From Rodentibacter pneumotropicus DSM 21403 (GTDB lineage: Bacteria; Pseudomonadota; Gammaproteobacteria; Enterobacterales; Pasteurellaceae), in assembly GCF_000379905.1 (NCBI RefSeq), contig NZ_KB904055.1:130445-183199 (forward strand): a DNA stretch of 52,755 nucleotides. The letters run 5' to 3'. The notes below the pieces were generated by a model. The model made no database searches. It worked only from the letters and a program-made list of their open reading frames with translations, and was not told the DNA's origin. Numbering within the stretch: position 1 is the stretch's first letter; every line of letters starts with the position of its first letter. A program made the position numbers and the translations under genes. This document shows positions 20,289-31,325 of this stretch, piece by piece.

Positions 20289-21155
20289 TTATAAGACAAA
20301 GAAATAAAAGTAAGTAAAAAAGGGTACAGCAGCCGTTAAGCTGTCAATGCGATCTAAGACACCTCCATGACCGGGAATAAGTTGGCTACTGTCTTTAATA
20401 CCTGATTCACGCTTAAACATACTTTCTGTTAAATCACCTAAAATTGAAATGGCTACTGTTGCAACAGAAAGCGTGATAAAGCCCGTTATAGCTCGATTAC
20501 CAAGTAATGTTTCGCCAGAGAAATAAATAAATGCACAAGCAAGAATAGCTGCAGTAATTAAGCCGCCAAACACGCCTTCCCAAGTTTTACCCGGTGAAAC
20601 TTTTGGCGCAAGTTTATGTTTACCAAAAGCACGACCGGCAAAATACGCACCGGAATCCGCCGCCCAAACAAGCACAAATACGTAAAGTAGTAAAAATAAA
20701 CCATGATGAGGATCTTGCATATAATGCTCTAAACGCAAACGCAAGACGGCAGCAATGAAAGGGATTAGGGTTGCGAAAGCAAACAATAAATGAATCGGTT
20801 TATTTTTACCCCAATATCTTGCGGAATTGGGATAAGTGATGACTAACAATAGTGCAATGCCCCACCAAACCACAGAATTAAGCAAGATAAACGGAAGATA
20901 ACTCTCAAAAACACGACCGGCATCTAAATAATTGCTTTCGGTAAAAAGCCATAAAAAAATAAAAGCGCCGAGGAATGCCGTAATAAACAAACGGGCGAGA
21001 GGCTGTTTAAATCGGGCAAATTGTGTCCATTCCCACACGCCCAATGTCGCCACTAATCCCAAAGACAAAGCAAAATAAAAAGGGCTAAATAAGAATAAGG
21101 CACAAAGTACCAGTGCAATAAGTACAATAGCCGATAATACACGTTCTTTAAGCAT
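20289..21155 (-). CDS. cdsA: Phosphatidate cytidylyltransferase
   Basis: 288-residue polytopic inner-membrane enzyme making CDP-diacylglycerol from phosphatidic acid and CTP. The C-terminal signature is spread over DSGAYFAGRAFGKHKLAP, KVSPGKTWEGVFGG and, later, PGHGGVLDRIDSL. At least seven hydrophobic segments are evident. It is located 11 bp after uppS and 9 bp before rseP, in the conserved uppS-cdsA-rseP-bamA order. Confidence 0.97.
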   Translation of the reverse strand: MLKERVLSAIVLIALVLCALFLFSPFYFALSLGLVATLGVWEWTQFARFKQPLARLFITAFLGAFIFLWLFTESNYLDAGRVFESYLPFILLNSVVWWGIALLLVITYPNSARYWGKNKPIHLLFAFATLIPFIAAVLRLRLEHYMQDPHHGLFLLLYVFVLVWAADSGAYFAGRAFGKHKLAPKVSPGKTWEGVFGGLITAAILACAFIYFSGETLLGNRAITGFITLSVATVAISILGDLTESMFKRESGIKDSSQLIPGHGGVLDRIDSLTAAVPFFTYFYFFVL

Positions 21156-21166
21156 AATTTCTCCGC

Positions 21167-21886
21167 TTATTCTGTCCCGCCAAAACGGCGATGACGTTGT
21201 TGATAACTCACAATGGCTTGATTAAAATCTTTTTCACTGAAATCCGGCCATAAAACATCTAAAAAACACAGTTCCGCATAGGCAATTTGCCAAAGTAGAA
21301 AATTACTAATCCGTTGTTCACCGCTGGTACGAATTAATAAATCCACTTGCGGCTGATCTTGAGTAACCAAATGACACTGGAAATATTGTTCGGTGATATC
21401 TTCCTTATGTATTTCATTATTTTTTACTTTATCTGCAATTTGTTTGGTCGCCTGTACAATATCCCAACAACCGCCATAATTGGCGGCAATATTCAGCGTA
21501 AGTGCGGTATTTTTTTCCGTCAGATTTTCTGCTTTTCTTATTTTCTCTTGCAATTTTTCACTAAACCGTGACATATCGCCGATAATTTTCAGACGAATAT
21601 CATTTTTGTGTAATTTCTTTACTTCACGATCCAATGCTTGCATAAAAAGTTGCATCAAGGCACTGACTTCTTGCTCCTGACGATTCCAATTTTCACTGCT
21701 AAAGGCGTAAAGTGTCAGCACTTTTACACCAATTTGACGTGCATAGCTGACCGCTCGGCGAACAGCGCCAACGCCATGAGTATGGCCAAAAACACGCAAT
21801 TTATTACGCTGTTTTGCCCAACGCCCGTTGCCATCCATAATAATGGCAACATGTAACGGGATATTATTCTTATCAAGTTCTATCAT
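21167..21886 (-). CDS. uppS: Undecaprenyl diphosphate synthase
   Basis: 239-residue cis-prenyltransferase that extends farnesyl diphosphate to undecaprenyl diphosphate, the lipid carrier for peptidoglycan and O-antigen. [23 protein letters not shown] carries the catalytic Asp and diphosphate-binding residues; [11 protein letters not shown] and the C-terminal [23 protein letters not shown] are further signatures. Length is typical. It is downstream of dxr by 27 bp and a USS core lies in that gap. Confidence 0.97.
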   Translation of the reverse strand: MIELDKNNIPLHVAIIMDGNGRWAKQRNKLRVFGHTHGVGAVRRAVSYARQIGVKVLTLYAFSSENWNRQEQEVSALMQLFMQALDREVKKLHKNDIRLKIIGDMSRFSEKLQEKIRKAENLTEKNTALTLNIAANYGGCWDIVQATKQIADKVKNNEIHKEDITEQYFQCHLVTQDQPQVDLLIRTSGEQRISNFLLWQIAYAELCFLDVLWPDFSEKDFNQAIVSYQQRHRRFGGTE

Positions 21887-21913
21887 AAAATAAGTTTGTT
21901 AGTGACCGCACTT

Positions 21914-23110
21914 TTAATATCGTTTAATTAATTGTTCGGCAATAATACGGGTCTGAGCATCTACCGCCAGTACATCATCAATATTTGAAATAACCGTACT
22001 CGGCATTTTTAATACCGATTCTTGATTAACTCGTGCAATATCCGTAAATGAAATGCGACTATCTAAGAAAGCCTGTACTGCAATTTCATTCGCGGCATTC
22101 ATTGCTGTTGTCGCATACTGCCCCTCAGAAAACGCATCTATCGCCAGTTTTAAATTTGGGTAGCGATTAAAATCAGGCTCAATAAAAGTTAATTCTTTGA
22201 TTTTAAAGAAGTCTAAAGGTTCAACACCGGCAAAGGTGCGATGAGGATAAGACATAGTTTCAGCAATCGGGGTTCGCATATCAGGATTCCCCATTTGTGC
22301 AATGACTGAGCCATCGACATAACGCACCATAGAATGAATGATAGATTGTGGGTGGATAATCACCTCCATTTCATCTGCGTTTGCATTGAATAACCAACGG
22401 GCCTCAATATATTCCAAGCCTTTATTCATCATTGTAGCGGAATCTACGGAAATTTTTTTCCCCATTGACCAATTCGGGTGAGCGACCGCTTGCTCCGGTG
22501 TGATATGTTTAAATTCATTTAATGCAGTATAACGAAAAGGACCTCCAGAGCCTGTCAGAACGATTTTACTAATGCCCAATTCGGCTAATGGGCAAAAACC
22601 GATTTTTTGTTGCGCTTCGGGCGGTAAAGATTGAAAAATCGCATTATGTTCGCTATCCACCGGTAACAAAGTGGCATTATGCTGTTTCAAGGCATCAATA
22701 AAAATCTTTCCACAAGTTACCAATGCTTCTTTATTGGCTAACAACACGCGTTTTCCTGCCTTTATTGCAGATAAAGTCGGCAATAAACCTGCCGCACCGA
22801 CAATCGCCGCCATCACCTGATCGGCATCAGGGTGTGCGGCTAATTCACAAATCGCTTTTTGCTCCGCCAATACTTCTGTTGCAATCCCTTGTGCTGAAAG
22901 CTTTTCACGCAAAATATTGGCAGCAGTTACATCATCAAGGGCAGCAAAGTGCGGTCGAAATTTCACACATTTTTCAAACATTGACTCAACGTTTTTCCCA
23001 CCAACAAGAGCAAAGGCATGATATTTTTCAGGATTATGTTCAATCACAGATAGGGTGCTTTGTCCAATTGATCCTGTCGCACCAAGAATCACAATATTTT
23101 GTTTTTGCAT
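21914..23110 (-). CDS. dxr: 1-deoxy-D-xylulose 5-phosphate reductoisomerase
   Basis: 398-residue NADPH-dependent enzyme of the methylerythritol phosphate pathway, second step to isoprenoids. The Rossmann motif [12 protein letters not shown] is near the N-terminus. NKEALVTCG and [13 protein letters not shown] are substrate and metal segments, and [21 protein letters not shown] is the flexible-loop signature. Length is as expected. It feeds uppS, encoded next. Upstream lies a terminator that follows frr and a short reading frame. Confidence 0.97.
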   Translation of the reverse strand: MQKQNIVILGATGSIGQSTLSVIEHNPEKYHAFALVGGKNVESMFEKCVKFRPHFAALDDVTAANILREKLSAQGIATEVLAEQKAICELAAHPDADQVMAAIVGAAGLLPTLSAIKAGKRVLLANKEALVTCGKIFIDALKQHNATLLPVDSEHNAIFQSLPPEAQQKIGFCPLAELGISKIVLTGSGGPFRYTALNEFKHITPEQAVAHPNWSMGKKISVDSATMMNKGLEYIEARWLFNANADEMEVIIHPQSIIHSMVRYVDGSVIAQMGNPDMRTPIAETMSYPHRTFAGVEPLDFFKIKELTFIEPDFNRYPNLKLAIDAFSEGQYATTAMNAANEIAVQAFLDSRISFTDIARVNQESVLKMPSTVISNIDDVLAVDAQTRIIAEQLIKRY

Positions 23111-23143
23111 AAATTTTTGACCGCACTTTTTTATATTGAGTAA

Positions 23144-23165
23144 AAAGGACGCCCATGCGTCCTTT
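23144..23165 (-). terminator. Terminator between frr and dxr
   Basis: A 9-bp perfect stem (AAAGGACGC at 23144-23152 with GCGTCCTTT at 23157-23165, 4-nt loop) is followed on the minus strand by a T-run (TTTTTAC). It closes the frr transcript ahead of dxr. A USS core lies just downstream. Confidence 0.8.
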
Positions 23166-23180
23166 ATTTCGCTACTAAGA

Positions 23181-23276
23181 TTATTTTAGCTTCAAAGATA
23201 CTTGGAAAATAATAGAAAAAGATACATCTGCAACAAGAGCAGATTTAGTATTTTTTACAATTAGTTCATCGGACAT
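23181..23276 (-). CDS. Possible 31-residue small protein between frr and dxr
   Basis: ATG at 23274-23276 is preceded by AAAGGCG and starts a 31-codon frame beginning [20 protein letters not shown] and ending in SLKLK before TAA. It fits between the frr stop and the terminator, so it would be in the frr transcript. No known family is recognised. It could be a genuine small protein or chance coding in an untranslated tail. Confidence 0.35.
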   Translation of the reverse strand: MSDELIVKNTKSALVADVSFSIIFQVSLKLK

Positions 23277-23300
23277 CTTTGCGCCTTTATATCATCACAA

Positions 23301-23858
23301 CTAAAAATCTAATAGCTCTTTTTCCTTTTCAGCTAAAACTTCATCAACTTTTTTAATGAATTGATCAGTAATTTTTTGAATATCTTCTTCCGCTTTATGC
23401 TGTTCATTTTCACTGATTTCTTTGTCTTTTAGCAGCGCTTTGATTTTATCATTCGCATCACGGCGAACATTACGAATAGCGACTTTGCCTTGCTCGCCTT
23501 CAGACTTAACGATTTTAATTAAATCACGGCGGCGTTCTTCCGTTAGTGGAGGGAGCGGTACGCGAATCGTCGTACCGGCAGAAGACGGATTTAAACCGAG
23601 ATCGGAAGTTAAAATCGCTTTTTCCACCGCACTGATTAACGAACGATCAAATACGGTTACTGCGAGCGTGCGCGCATCTTCCGCCACAACATTGGCTAAC
23701 TGACGAAGTGGTGTGGCTGCACCATAGTATTCTACTTGGATTGCATCTAATAAACTTGGTTGCGCACGACCTGTACGAATTTTGGCAATATGACCTTTTA
23801 ATGCTTCAAGGCTTTTATCCATACGATCTTGTGCATCTTTTTTAATTTCATTAACCAT
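23301..23858 (-). CDS. frr: Ribosome recycling factor
   Basis: 185-residue cytosolic factor that, with EF-G, splits post-termination ribosomes. Family features include the N-terminal helix [20 protein letters not shown], the stretch [16 protein letters not shown], and the charged C-terminal helix ending in KELLDF. Length is exactly typical. It is downstream of pyrH by 91 bp, the conserved pyrH-frr order. Confidence 0.98.
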   Translation of the reverse strand: MVNEIKKDAQDRMDKSLEALKGHIAKIRTGRAQPSLLDAIQVEYYGAATPLRQLANVVAEDARTLAVTVFDRSLISAVEKAILTSDLGLNPSSAGTTIRVPLPPLTEERRRDLIKIVKSEGEQGKVAIRNVRRDANDKIKALLKDKEISENEQHKAEEDIQKITDQFIKKVDEVLAEKEKELLDF

Positions 23859-23949
23859 TTATTCTGTTCCTTTTAGTAAAAATTAAAAACGCAATGATTG
23901 TACTCAATTCCATTGCGTTTTCCTAGTTCAATTCACCAATCCTATTCAA

Positions 23950-24663
23950 TTAGCAAATCGTCGTTCCTTCCGTTGTACCAAGTACAACATTGCGTAATGC
24001 GCCGGGTTTAACCATATTAAATACGCGAATCGGCATACCGTGGTCACGGGCCAAAGTAAATGCCGCTAAATCCATTACCTGTAATTCTTTATCAATCACT
24101 TCGGCATAAGTGAGATGTTGATATAATTTTGCTTGTGGATTTTTAGCCGGATCACAATCATACACACCATCAACTTTGGTTGCCTTCAACACGACATCGG
24201 CTTCAATTTCAATCCCACGTAAACAAGCTGCAGAATCAGTCGTGAAAAATGGACTACCTGTTCCCGCAGAGAAAATGACCACACGTTTTTCCCGTAACAT
24301 TTTAATCGCTTCCGACCAGTTATAGGTATCGCAAATACCATTTAACTGAAAAGCAGACATTAATTTTGCATTCACATCCGCGCGGTGTAACGCATCACGC
24401 ATTGCCAAACCGTTCATCACAGTCGCAAGCATACCCATGTGGTCACCAACCACACGGTTCATACCGGCTTTCGCTAATTTTGCGCCACGGAATAAATTCC
24501 CTCCACCTAACACGACACCAACTTCGACGCCCATTTCCACTAATTCTTTGACCTCTAACGCCATACGATCGAGAATTGATGGGTCAATACCAAACCCTTC
24601 GTCACCTTGTAGTGCTTCACCGCTTAATTTCAATAAAATACGTTTGTAAATTGGTTGGCTCAT
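23950..24663 (-). CDS. pyrH: Uridylate kinase
   Basis: 237-residue hexameric UMP kinase of the amino-acid kinase family, providing UDP for pyrimidine nucleotide synthesis. [22 protein letters not shown] is the nucleotide-binding N-terminus; [12 protein letters not shown] and [13 protein letters not shown]-like segments (here [18 protein letters not shown]) are signatures. Length is typical. It heads the long minus-strand run and is divergent from the phosphoethanolamine transferase-like gene. Confidence 0.97.
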   Translation of the reverse strand: MSQPIYKRILLKLSGEALQGDEGFGIDPSILDRMALEVKELVEMGVEVGVVLGGGNLFRGAKLAKAGMNRVVGDHMGMLATVMNGLAMRDALHRADVNAKLMSAFQLNGICDTYNWSEAIKMLREKRVVIFSAGTGSPFFTTDSAACLRGIEIEADVVLKATKVDGVYDCDPAKNPQAKLYQHLTYAEVIDKELQVMDLAAFTLARDHGMPIRVFNMVKPGALRNVVLGTTEGTTIC

Positions 24664-24793
24664 TGTCTTTTCCTTTTGGGCTAAAAAGTTGGCTTATTTT
24701 ATAGAATAACTGTGCAAGAGTGAAGATATTAAAGATGGAAATTCTTATTGAAAACTGGATAATAGGCGCATTTGTTTCTCTCCTAGAGATAGT

Positions 24794-26365
24794 ATGAATA
24801 CGCCAAAAATACTGCTGATTTTAACCGCACTTTGGATTTTTATTTGCACCATGGTGGCAGGTTATTTCATATTAATGGGCTCAGGTATGTTTCCTCAGCC
24901 CGACATTGGGCTGACTTTACTCGCTACCACCCTTATTCTTTTATTGAGTAGCAGTAAAAAAACGTTCTATTTTATTTTATTGCCGCTCGCTTGTGTTCAT
25001 GCGGTTTACGCCCCTGTCGGTCTCAATTTCGGTGCACCAAGTTATCAATATATCGCCTCCGTATTTGCGACAGATATGTTAGAAACCAAAGAATTTTTAT
25101 TGCAAATTCCACTGAGTAGCTATTTCATTGCCTTTGCTATTCCGATATTGGTGTTTGTACAATATAAAAGTGCGGTCAAATTCGGCATTAAATTTTATCG
25201 TAACAAAGCCTTTATCACATTAGCGGCATTACTCTTTGCTTATCATCTTCCTCTCGCCGAACCTGTGAAAGAAAGCATCAATTCAGCTTTAAAAATTTAT
25301 GATGAAGTCAACAAACTCAAACAAATGTCACTCACAGATAACTGGGGAAAATCAACGCTAGAACATTCCCGCTACGATGATTATGTGCTAATTATCGGCG
25401 AAAGTGCACGCCAAGATTATCATCATGCCTATGGTTATCCCGTAGAAAATACACCTTTTATGTCAAATGCAAAAGGTACGCTGATTAATGGATTCCAGTC
25501 TGCCGGTACCAATACAATTGCATCTCTACGCTTAATGCTCACGCAGCCAAACAAAGAAAAATGGGAACCGAATTATGATTTAAGTTTAGTCGATCTCATT
25601 AAATCTGCCGACATTAAAACCTATTGGTTATCCAATCAAGGGCTACTGGGTGAATTTGATACGCCGGTTTCCTCTCTTGCAGCAAAATCTGATGAAACCT
25701 TCTTCTTAAAAAAAGGGGGGAGCTTCAACTCCACTAATTATAGCGATTTTGACTTATTACCGAAATTCACCCAAATACTGAAAAACCAGACAGAAGGTAA
25801 ACGTTTCATCGTCTTGCATCTTTACGGTTCTCATCCGCTGGCTTGTGACCGAGTGGAGGATTATCCGAAAATGTTTAAAGATAATGAAATTGCGCCTAAA
25901 TATGCTTATTTAAACTGTTACATTTCTTCCATCAAAAAAACTGATGAATTTTTAAAACGCATTTATGAGCAATTACAAGAAAACGCACAAAAAAATCACC
26001 GCACTTTTTCAATGATTTATTTTGCCGATCACGGCTTATGCCATCAGCAAGATGAAAAAAATAATGTGATGCTGTTCAATCAAAACTGCTTTAGCCGTAA
26101 CCATCATAACGTTCCATTATTTAAAATCGCATCTGATGACACTGAACGTAAAGAGTATAAGGCGTTTAAATCCGGTTTGAATTTTGTGGAAGGCATCGCA
26201 AATTGGATAGGCATCAAAAATCCAAAACTCACAAGGGACGAAGATTTATTTTCTCCTGAATCTCCTGAAGCGGATAAAGATGATTTTGGGTTACAAAAAC
26301 GGATCGATGAAAAATACGAAAAAGGAGATGATCCCGCCATTGATATTCGTCTAAAACGCAAATAA
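24794..26365 (+). CDS. Phosphoethanolamine transferase-like membrane sulfatase-fold enzyme (EptA family)
   Basis: 523-residue inner-membrane enzyme. Four to five hydrophobic segments fill the first 160 residues, followed by a periplasmic alkaline-phosphatase/sulfatase-fold domain. [26 protein letters not shown] carries the nucleophile position, a Ser where EptA has Thr. [10 protein letters not shown] and [10 protein letters not shown] provide further metal-site residues, DHG being the usual motif. Family members transfer phosphoethanolamine from phosphatidylethanolamine to lipid A or LOS core sugars. The acceptor cannot be told from sequence. The gene resembles the H. influenzae gene next to pyrH and is convergent with tsf across a shared terminator. 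Confidence 0.88.
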   Translation: MNTPKILLILTALWIFICTMVAGYFILMGSGMFPQPDIGLTLLATTLILLLSSSKKTFYFILLPLACVHAVYAPVGLNFGAPSYQYIASVFATDMLETKEFLLQIPLSSYFIAFAIPILVFVQYKSAVKFGIKFYRNKAFITLAALLFAYHLPLAEPVKESINSALKIYDEVNKLKQMSLTDNWGKSTLEHSRYDDYVLIIGESARQDYHHAYGYPVENTPFMSNAKGTLINGFQSAGTNTIASLRLMLTQPNKEKWEPNYDLSLVDLIKSADIKTYWLSNQGLLGEFDTPVSSLAAKSDETFFLKKGGSFNSTNYSDFDLLPKFTQILKNQTEGKRFIVLHLYGSHPLACDRVEDYPKMFKDNEIAPKYAYLNCYISSIKKTDEFLKRIYEQLQENAQKNHRTFSMIYFADHGLCHQQDEKNNVMLFNQNCFSRNHHNVPLFKIASDDTERKEYKAFKSGLNFVEGIANWIGIKNPKLTRDEDLFSPESPEADKDDFGLQKRIDEKYEKGDDPAIDIRLKRK

Positions 26366-26366
26366 T

Positions 26367-26398
26367 AAAAAAGCCGATATTAATTTATCGGCTTTTTT
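26367..26398. terminator. Bidirectional terminator between the phosphoethanolamine transferase gene and tsf
   Basis: AAAAAAGCCGATA (26367-26379) pairs perfectly with TATCGGCTTTTTT (26386-26398) around a 6-nt loop. A-run and T-run on the two sides make it an intrinsic terminator in both directions, fitting the convergent genes. Confidence 0.92.
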
Positions 26399-26418
26399 AA
26401 TCTTTTAAAATAGAAGGA

Positions 26419-27270
26419 TTAAGCGTTACCGCCAGTGATTTTCGCCACTTCTGCCGCAAAATCTTCTTCTACTTTTTCAATACCTTCACCCACTTCTAAA
26501 CGAATGAAGTTAGACACTGAGGTATTAACTGATTTCAAGTAGTCGCCCACAGATTGAGAAGGATCCATTACGAACGCTTGACCAGTTAAAGAAACTTCAC
26601 CGGTGAATTTCTTCATACGACCTTCAACCATTTTTTCTGCGATTTCTTTTGGTTTACCGGAATTAATTGCGATGTCGATTTGGATTTGACGTTCGTGTTC
26701 CACCACTTCGGCAGAAACATCTTCCGGATTGACGAACTCAGGTTTAGATGCAGCAACATGCATCGCAACTTTTTTCAATTCTTCAGCTGAACCTTCACCG
26801 GCAACTAATACACCGATTTTCGCACCATGTAAGTATTGAGCGATAACATTACCTTCTAAGTAAGCGACACGGCGAATTGTCATATTCTCACCGATTTTCG
26901 CTACTAATGCTGCACGTTTTTCTTCAAATTGTGCTTGTAATTGCTCAATAGTCGTTCCTTTATTCGCCGCAGCATAATCAGCTACTTCGTTAGCTAAATC
27001 TAAGAAACCAGCATCTTTTGCTACAAAGTCGGTTTCACAGTTCATTTCTACTAAGACACCGAAACCCGCTTCAACACGCGCAATAATAACGCCTTCAGCT
27101 GCCACACGACCCGCTTTTTTCGCTGCTTTTGCTTGGCCGGATTTACGCATATTATCGATCGCTAATTCAATATCACCGTTCGCTTCAACCAATGCTTTTT
27201 TACATTCCATCATACCTGCACCGGTACGCTCACGAAGTTCTTTTACTAATGCTGCTGTAATTTCAGCCAT
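26419..27270 (-). CDS. tsf: Translation elongation factor Ts
   Basis: 283-residue guanine-nucleotide exchange factor for EF-Tu. [20 protein letters not shown] is the canonical N-terminus, so the start is ATG 27268-27270 rather than a codon 69 nt upstream. [20 protein letters not shown] and [14 protein letters not shown] (with the TDFV motif that contacts EF-Tu) are clear. It is downstream of rpsB in the universal rpsB-tsf pair, with a hairpin between them. A USS core lies just upstream of the start. Confidence 0.98.
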   Translation of the reverse strand: MAEITAALVKELRERTGAGMMECKKALVEANGDIELAIDNMRKSGQAKAAKKAGRVAAEGVIIARVEAGFGVLVEMNCETDFVAKDAGFLDLANEVADYAAANKGTTIEQLQAQFEEKRAALVAKIGENMTIRRVAYLEGNVIAQYLHGAKIGVLVAGEGSAEELKKVAMHVAASKPEFVNPEDVSAEVVEHERQIQIDIAINSGKPKEIAEKMVEGRMKKFTGEVSLTGQAFVMDPSQSVGDYLKSVNTSVSNFIRLEVGEGIEKVEEDFAAEVAKITGGNA

Positions 27271-27329
27271 TTTTCCAATCCTCTGTCTGAAAGTGCGGTT
27301 ATTTTTCACCGAACTTTTTAGATAAAAAT

Positions 27330-27353
27330 ACAGGGGCAATTTCTCGCCCCTGT
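27330..27353 (-). terminator. Hairpin in the rpsB-tsf gap (attenuator)
   Basis: ACAGGGGC (27330-27337) pairs perfectly with GCCCCTGT (27346-27353) around an 8-nt loop and is followed on the minus strand by ATTTTTATC. It looks like a partial terminator setting the S2:EF-Ts ratio. Confidence 0.7.
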
Positions 27354-27405
27354 GCCAATTAATCGTTTGATTAATAAGGGCTTTCGCCTTATTGCAAAAC
27401 TTAAA

Positions 27406-28134
27406 TTATTCTGCTTCCACCGCAGCCGCTAATTCTTCAGTAACCGCTGCTTCATTGCCACGACCTTCTTTTACTGCGGCAGCTGCTGCTGTTAAGTAAA
27501 GTTGAATCGCACGGGTCGCATCATCGTTACCCGGGATAACGAAATCAACGCCTGCCGGAGTAGAGTTGGTATCAACGATAGCAAATACAGGGATACCAAG
27601 ATTATTCGCTTCTTTTACGGCGATATGTTCGTGGTCAGCACCGATTACGAATAACGCATCCGGTAAACCGCCCATATCTTTGATACCGCCAAGGCTTAAT
27701 TCAAGTTTTTCCATCTCACGGGTACGCATTAACGCTTCTTTTTTGGTTAATTTATCGAAGGTACCGTCTTGAGATTGAGCTTCTAAATCTTTTAAACGTT
27801 TAATTGATTGACGTACTGTTTTCCAGTTAGTCAACATACCACCTAACCAACGGTGATTAACATAATATTGTTGACAGTCTAATGCTGCAGCTTGAACTGC
27901 TTCTGATGCCGCACGTTTTGTACCAACAAATAAAACTTTACCGTTATTGCTCGCAATACGGGTTAATTCCGCCAATGCTTCGTTAAATAAAGGTAAGGTT
28001 TTTTCGAGATTGATGATGTGAACACCGTTACGCGCACCAAAAATGAAAGGTTTCATTTGTGGATTCCAGTAACGAGTTTGGTGTCCGAAGTGTACGCCCG
28101 CGTTGATCATATCGCGCATTGAAACTTGTGCCAT
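27406..28134 (-). CDS. rpsB: 30S ribosomal protein S2
   Basis: 242-residue small-subunit protein, one of the last to join the 30S particle and a partner of S1. [27 protein letters not shown] is the classic N-terminus, and [19 protein letters not shown] and [19 protein letters not shown] are family signatures. Length is standard. It precedes tsf. The preceding 90 bases hold a structured leader consistent with autogenous control by S2. Confidence 0.98.
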   Translation of the reverse strand: MAQVSMRDMINAGVHFGHQTRYWNPQMKPFIFGARNGVHIINLEKTLPLFNEALAELTRIASNNGKVLFVGTKRAASEAVQAAALDCQQYYVNHRWLGGMLTNWKTVRQSIKRLKDLEAQSQDGTFDKLTKKEALMRTREMEKLELSLGGIKDMGGLPDALFVIGADHEHIAVKEANNLGIPVFAIVDTNSTPAGVDFVIPGNDDATRAIQLYLTAAAAAVKEGRGNEAAVTEELAAAVEAE

Positions 28135-28153
28135 AATATTTTTCCTTTTAATT

Positions 28154-28220
28154 GGGGTTGAGCCTCCACATATCAGCTTATCGACCGTTTGGCACCCCGA
28201 TGAAGCCTTGATGATATGTG
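28154..28220 (-). promoter_or_regulatory. Candidate rpsB leader RNA (S2 autoregulatory element)
   Basis: CACATATCA (28167-28175) pairs perfectly with TGATATGTG (28212-28220), making a 9-bp stem closing a structured loop. The loop holds GGGGTGCC on the minus strand, and CAACCCC follows the stem (about 28153-28159), so a pseudoknot is possible. Gammaproteobacterial rpsB mRNAs are known to be repressed by S2 through a structured leader. Assignment is by position and fold. Confidence 0.6.
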
Positions 28221-28396
28221 TGTGTTATTTAAGTTAAAAATCTGCCCTTTTTTATGGAAAAAAGAGCGGTGCGATTTATACCATAAAGTGCGGTTAAATT
28301 CTAGTTTATTTTTATTTGGAAATAGGCAATCCGTGAATAAACTCATTCACAACGAATGACGATTTCTATGGGCTTAGATCATTCTGTCACCATTAT

Positions 28397-29521
28397 TTAA
28401 GACATCGGAAAAATAGCACCTAATCCCACTGCACGTTGCGCACCGGTAACATCAGGTAAATTACCTGTTTGATGATTCATTCTTCGATAAGCCAGCCACG
28501 CAAAGGCAGCGGCTTCCACATAATCCGCATCCATACCAAATTCATTGGTCGTGTAAATTTCCCAGTTTGGTAAACTGTTTGCAAGGCGTTGCATAATGAA
28601 TTTATTTTTCGCTCCGCCACCACAAACCAGCAGCCGTTTTGGTAAAGTCGTATCAATACTATTCAAACTTGCGGCAATACTGCTAACAGTAAACTCCACC
28701 AAGGTTGCCTGTATATCTTGTGGTAAAAGTGCGGTTGAATTTGTTGTAATATTTTGAATTTTTTGTTCTAACCAGGACAAATTAAATAATTCCCGCCCCG
28801 TACTTTTAGGTGGAGGTTGTCGGAAAAAAGACTCCTCTAACAAATTATCTAACAATACTTCATTGATCTGCCCTGTTGCCGCCCATTCACCATTTTTATC
28901 ATAAGGTATGCCGAGATGTTTTTCGATCCACTGATCAAGTAACGTGTTCCCCGTGCCGGTATCAAATCCCATTACAGGCTGATTCGGAATCAATAAAGAG
29001 ACATTGCTTATTCCCCCTATATTTAGCACTACGGTGGCATAATTCGGGTCAAAAAAAATAGCTTGATGAAATGCCGGCACAAGCGGTGCGCCTTGTCCGC
29101 CGAATGCCATATCTTTGCGGCGGAAATCCCCTACGGTGGTAATGCCGGTACGGGCGGCGAGCAAATTCATATCGCCGATTTGCATTGTGAAAGGAAATCG
29201 CCCCAGTGGTGAATGCCATATCGTTTGTCCATGGCAGCCGATGGCTTGAATCTGTTCCGCTAGGAGCTTCCTAGACTGTAAAAAATGGTTTACACAATCC
29301 ACATAAAGAAGACCTAGTTGATGATCTAACATTCCCAACTGTTTCAGCGTCGTTTCACCTGATTGCACAAGTGTAGTAATTTTTTCACGCAAATCATTTG
29401 GCATAGGAGTAAAATCCGATGCCACCAATTTGGGTTTAGATAAACTAAAATCCACTAACGCAATATCTACGCCATCCAAACTCGTACCGGACATAATTCC
29501 GATATAATACTTTGCATTCAT
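28397..29521 (-). CDS. anmK: Anhydro-N-acetylmuramic acid kinase
   Basis: 374-residue sugar kinase that opens and phosphorylates anhydroMurNAc recovered from peptidoglycan turnover, giving MurNAc-6-phosphate. [21 protein letters not shown] is the signature N-terminus; GHDGQT-like [24 protein letters not shown] and [14 protein letters not shown] are the ATPase-fold motifs, and [10 protein letters not shown] the adenosine motif. Length is typical. It is last in yicC-ygfZ-anmK, starting 1 bp after ygfZ. Confidence 0.96.
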   Translation of the reverse strand: MNAKYYIGIMSGTSLDGVDIALVDFSLSKPKLVASDFTPMPNDLREKITTLVQSGETTLKQLGMLDHQLGLLYVDCVNHFLQSRKLLAEQIQAIGCHGQTIWHSPLGRFPFTMQIGDMNLLAARTGITTVGDFRRKDMAFGGQGAPLVPAFHQAIFFDPNYATVVLNIGGISNVSLLIPNQPVMGFDTGTGNTLLDQWIEKHLGIPYDKNGEWAATGQINEVLLDNLLEESFFRQPPPKSTGRELFNLSWLEQKIQNITTNSTALLPQDIQATLVEFTVSSIAASLNSIDTTLPKRLLVCGGGAKNKFIMQRLANSLPNWEIYTTNEFGMDADYVEAAAFAWLAYRRMNHQTGNLPDVTGAQRAVGLGAIFPMS

Positions 29522-29522
29522 T

Positions 29523-30362
29523 TTAATTGAGTATATAAGGCAAAGGTTGAAGGGTCAGAATACAATCGTCTTTCGGCAAACGGAAGGTTTGAGTTGTCTT
29601 AATATCATTATTCATCACCACTTGTAACCACAGAACGCCATCAATATTAACCGCACTTATAATTGTACCGGTTTTACGCCAGTAGCTTTCAAGCTGCATT
29701 TCAATTTCACTACCGATTTCCGGTATTTCTTGAGTTTCACCTTTTAGAATGAACATCGCACGCTTGTTTGCACCACGATACTTGGCTCGTGCAACAGTTT
29801 CTTGCCCAATGTAACAACCTTTAGTAAAAGAAACTGCTTGCTCAATGGCTTGTAAATTCATTGCCTGAGGAATAAATTCATTTTGCATCGTTGCACTCAA
29901 ATGGGGAATTCCGGCTTGTATATCGGCAATATCCCACTCTTTTTCATCGGCATTGAAAGTCACCGCCAATGAGGTTTCATTGAGTAAAATTGCTCGTTGT
30001 TCATCAATCTCCAGTGTGAAGTGCGGTTGAATTTTGCCACATTTTTCACCGATTACACCGACGATCTGCCAATCGTGTAAATAAAAGCTGACTTTAGAAA
30101 ACACCGCATATTTTTTCAATGCTTCCAGCGCACTTGGTAATAAATCCTTTCTCACTAATAAAAAAAACTGTTCACTACTGACTTTCAATAAACGAAAAAT
30201 TGCATTCACTTTCCCCTTCGGATCGCAATGTGCGGTGATCGTCGTTGCACCACTAGCCAATCCCACTACATCAGTAGTAAGTTGCCCTTGCAAATATTTT
30301 TCTGCATCTGTGCCCTGTGCTTCTATCAGTTGGTATTGATTCAGTTGAATAAATTGAGCCAT
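29523..30362 (-). CDS. ygfZ: Folate-binding tRNA-modifying protein YgfZ
   Basis: 279-residue GcvT-like folate protein that supports iron-sulfur enzymes such as MiaB. The family motif K-G-C-Y-I-G-Q-E appears as [19 protein letters not shown] near residue 180, with the conserved Cys. The N-terminal half ([31 protein letters not shown]) is the folate-binding fold. It is sandwiched 1 bp before anmK and 9 bp after yicC. Confidence 0.95.
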   Translation of the reverse strand: MAQFIQLNQYQLIEAQGTDAEKYLQGQLTTDVVGLASGATTITAHCDPKGKVNAIFRLLKVSSEQFFLLVRKDLLPSALEALKKYAVFSKVSFYLHDWQIVGVIGEKCGKIQPHFTLEIDEQRAILLNETSLAVTFNADEKEWDIADIQAGIPHLSATMQNEFIPQAMNLQAIEQAVSFTKGCYIGQETVARAKYRGANKRAMFILKGETQEIPEIGSEIEMQLESYWRKTGTIISAVNIDGVLWLQVVMNNDIKTTQTFRLPKDDCILTLQPLPYILN

Positions 30363-30371
30363 CCCGTTCCC

Positions 30372-31235
30372 CTATTCTAAATTCTGAATTTGCTCACGCA
30401 TTTGCTCGATTAATACTTTTAATTCAACCGCTGAGGCGGTGATATCAGCATTGATAGATTTAGATGCTAAGGTATTAGATTCACGGTTAAGTTCTTGCAT
30501 CATAAAATCCAATTTACGCCCGACAGCTCCACCCTTTTTTAAGATATTAGCGGTTTCTTTTACGTGCATTTGCAGACGATCAAGCTCCTCTGCGACATCC
30601 ACCCGTTGTGCCAATAAAACCATCTCCTGTTCGACACGCTGTGGATCAAGGCTAATTTTTGCTTCTTCAAAACGCTGTAATAAACGCTCGCGTTGCCATT
30701 GTAAAACTGCCGGCATTTGTGACCGCACTTTATCTGTCTCTATACCAATGGCATCTAAACGCTGCTGAATGATCGTTTGTAATTTCTCCCCTTCGCGACC
30801 ACGCATGGCAATAAATTCTTTCAGCAGCTCATCAAAAGCACTCAATAAATCTTGGCTAATCGCATCTAAATCCTGTTCCTGTGCTTCTACTACACCGGGA
30901 TAACGCAATACATCAGCTAAATTAATTTCTCCCTCGCCTGCCTGCTCTTTAATCCATTGCAAGGATTGAATCACTTGGCTTGCAAATTCCCGATTAATAT
31001 TAAGTTCGCTGTTCGTTTGTTTTTTGCTTTCAATACGTAAAGAACATTCGATTTTACCACGCGTCAAATTTTGACGAAGTTTTTCACGTAAAGCATTTTC
31101 CAAGCCACGAAATTGTTCCGGTAATCGAAAGAAATTTTCCAAATAACGCTGGTTCACCGAACGAATTTCCCATACCGCATCACCCCAATCTTTTTTCAGT
31201 TCAAGGCGTGCAAAGGCGGTCATACTATAAATCAT
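30372..31235 (-). CDS. yicC: YicC-family endoribonuclease
   Basis: 287-residue protein of the YicC/YloC family, whose characterised members act as RNA endonucleases. IYSMTAFARLELKKDWGDAVWEIRSVNQRYLE is the typical N-terminal domain. The C-terminal DUF1732 portion is GRKLDFMMQELNREANT-like (here GRKLDFMMQELNRESNTLASKS). The start at ATG 31233-31235 (MIYSMTAFAR) matches relatives; a start four codons upstream is possible. First gene of the yicC-ygfZ-anmK run. Confidence 0.95.
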   Translation of the reverse strand: MIYSMTAFARLELKKDWGDAVWEIRSVNQRYLENFFRLPEQFRGLENALREKLRQNLTRGKIECSLRIESKKQTNSELNINREFASQVIQSLQWIKEQAGEGEINLADVLRYPGVVEAQEQDLDAISQDLLSAFDELLKEFIAMRGREGEKLQTIIQQRLDAIGIETDKVRSQMPAVLQWQRERLLQRFEEAKISLDPQRVEQEMVLLAQRVDVAEELDRLQMHVKETANILKKGGAVGRKLDFMMQELNRESNTLASKSINADITASAVELKVLIEQMREQIQNLE

Positions 31236-31325
31236 AAGAGCTCCCAATTTTATGTCTTAGTTGATTTATCGGTTATTGTAACGATAAAGCGTAATGAATT
31301 CTAAAAATATTTTTATAAATAAGAG

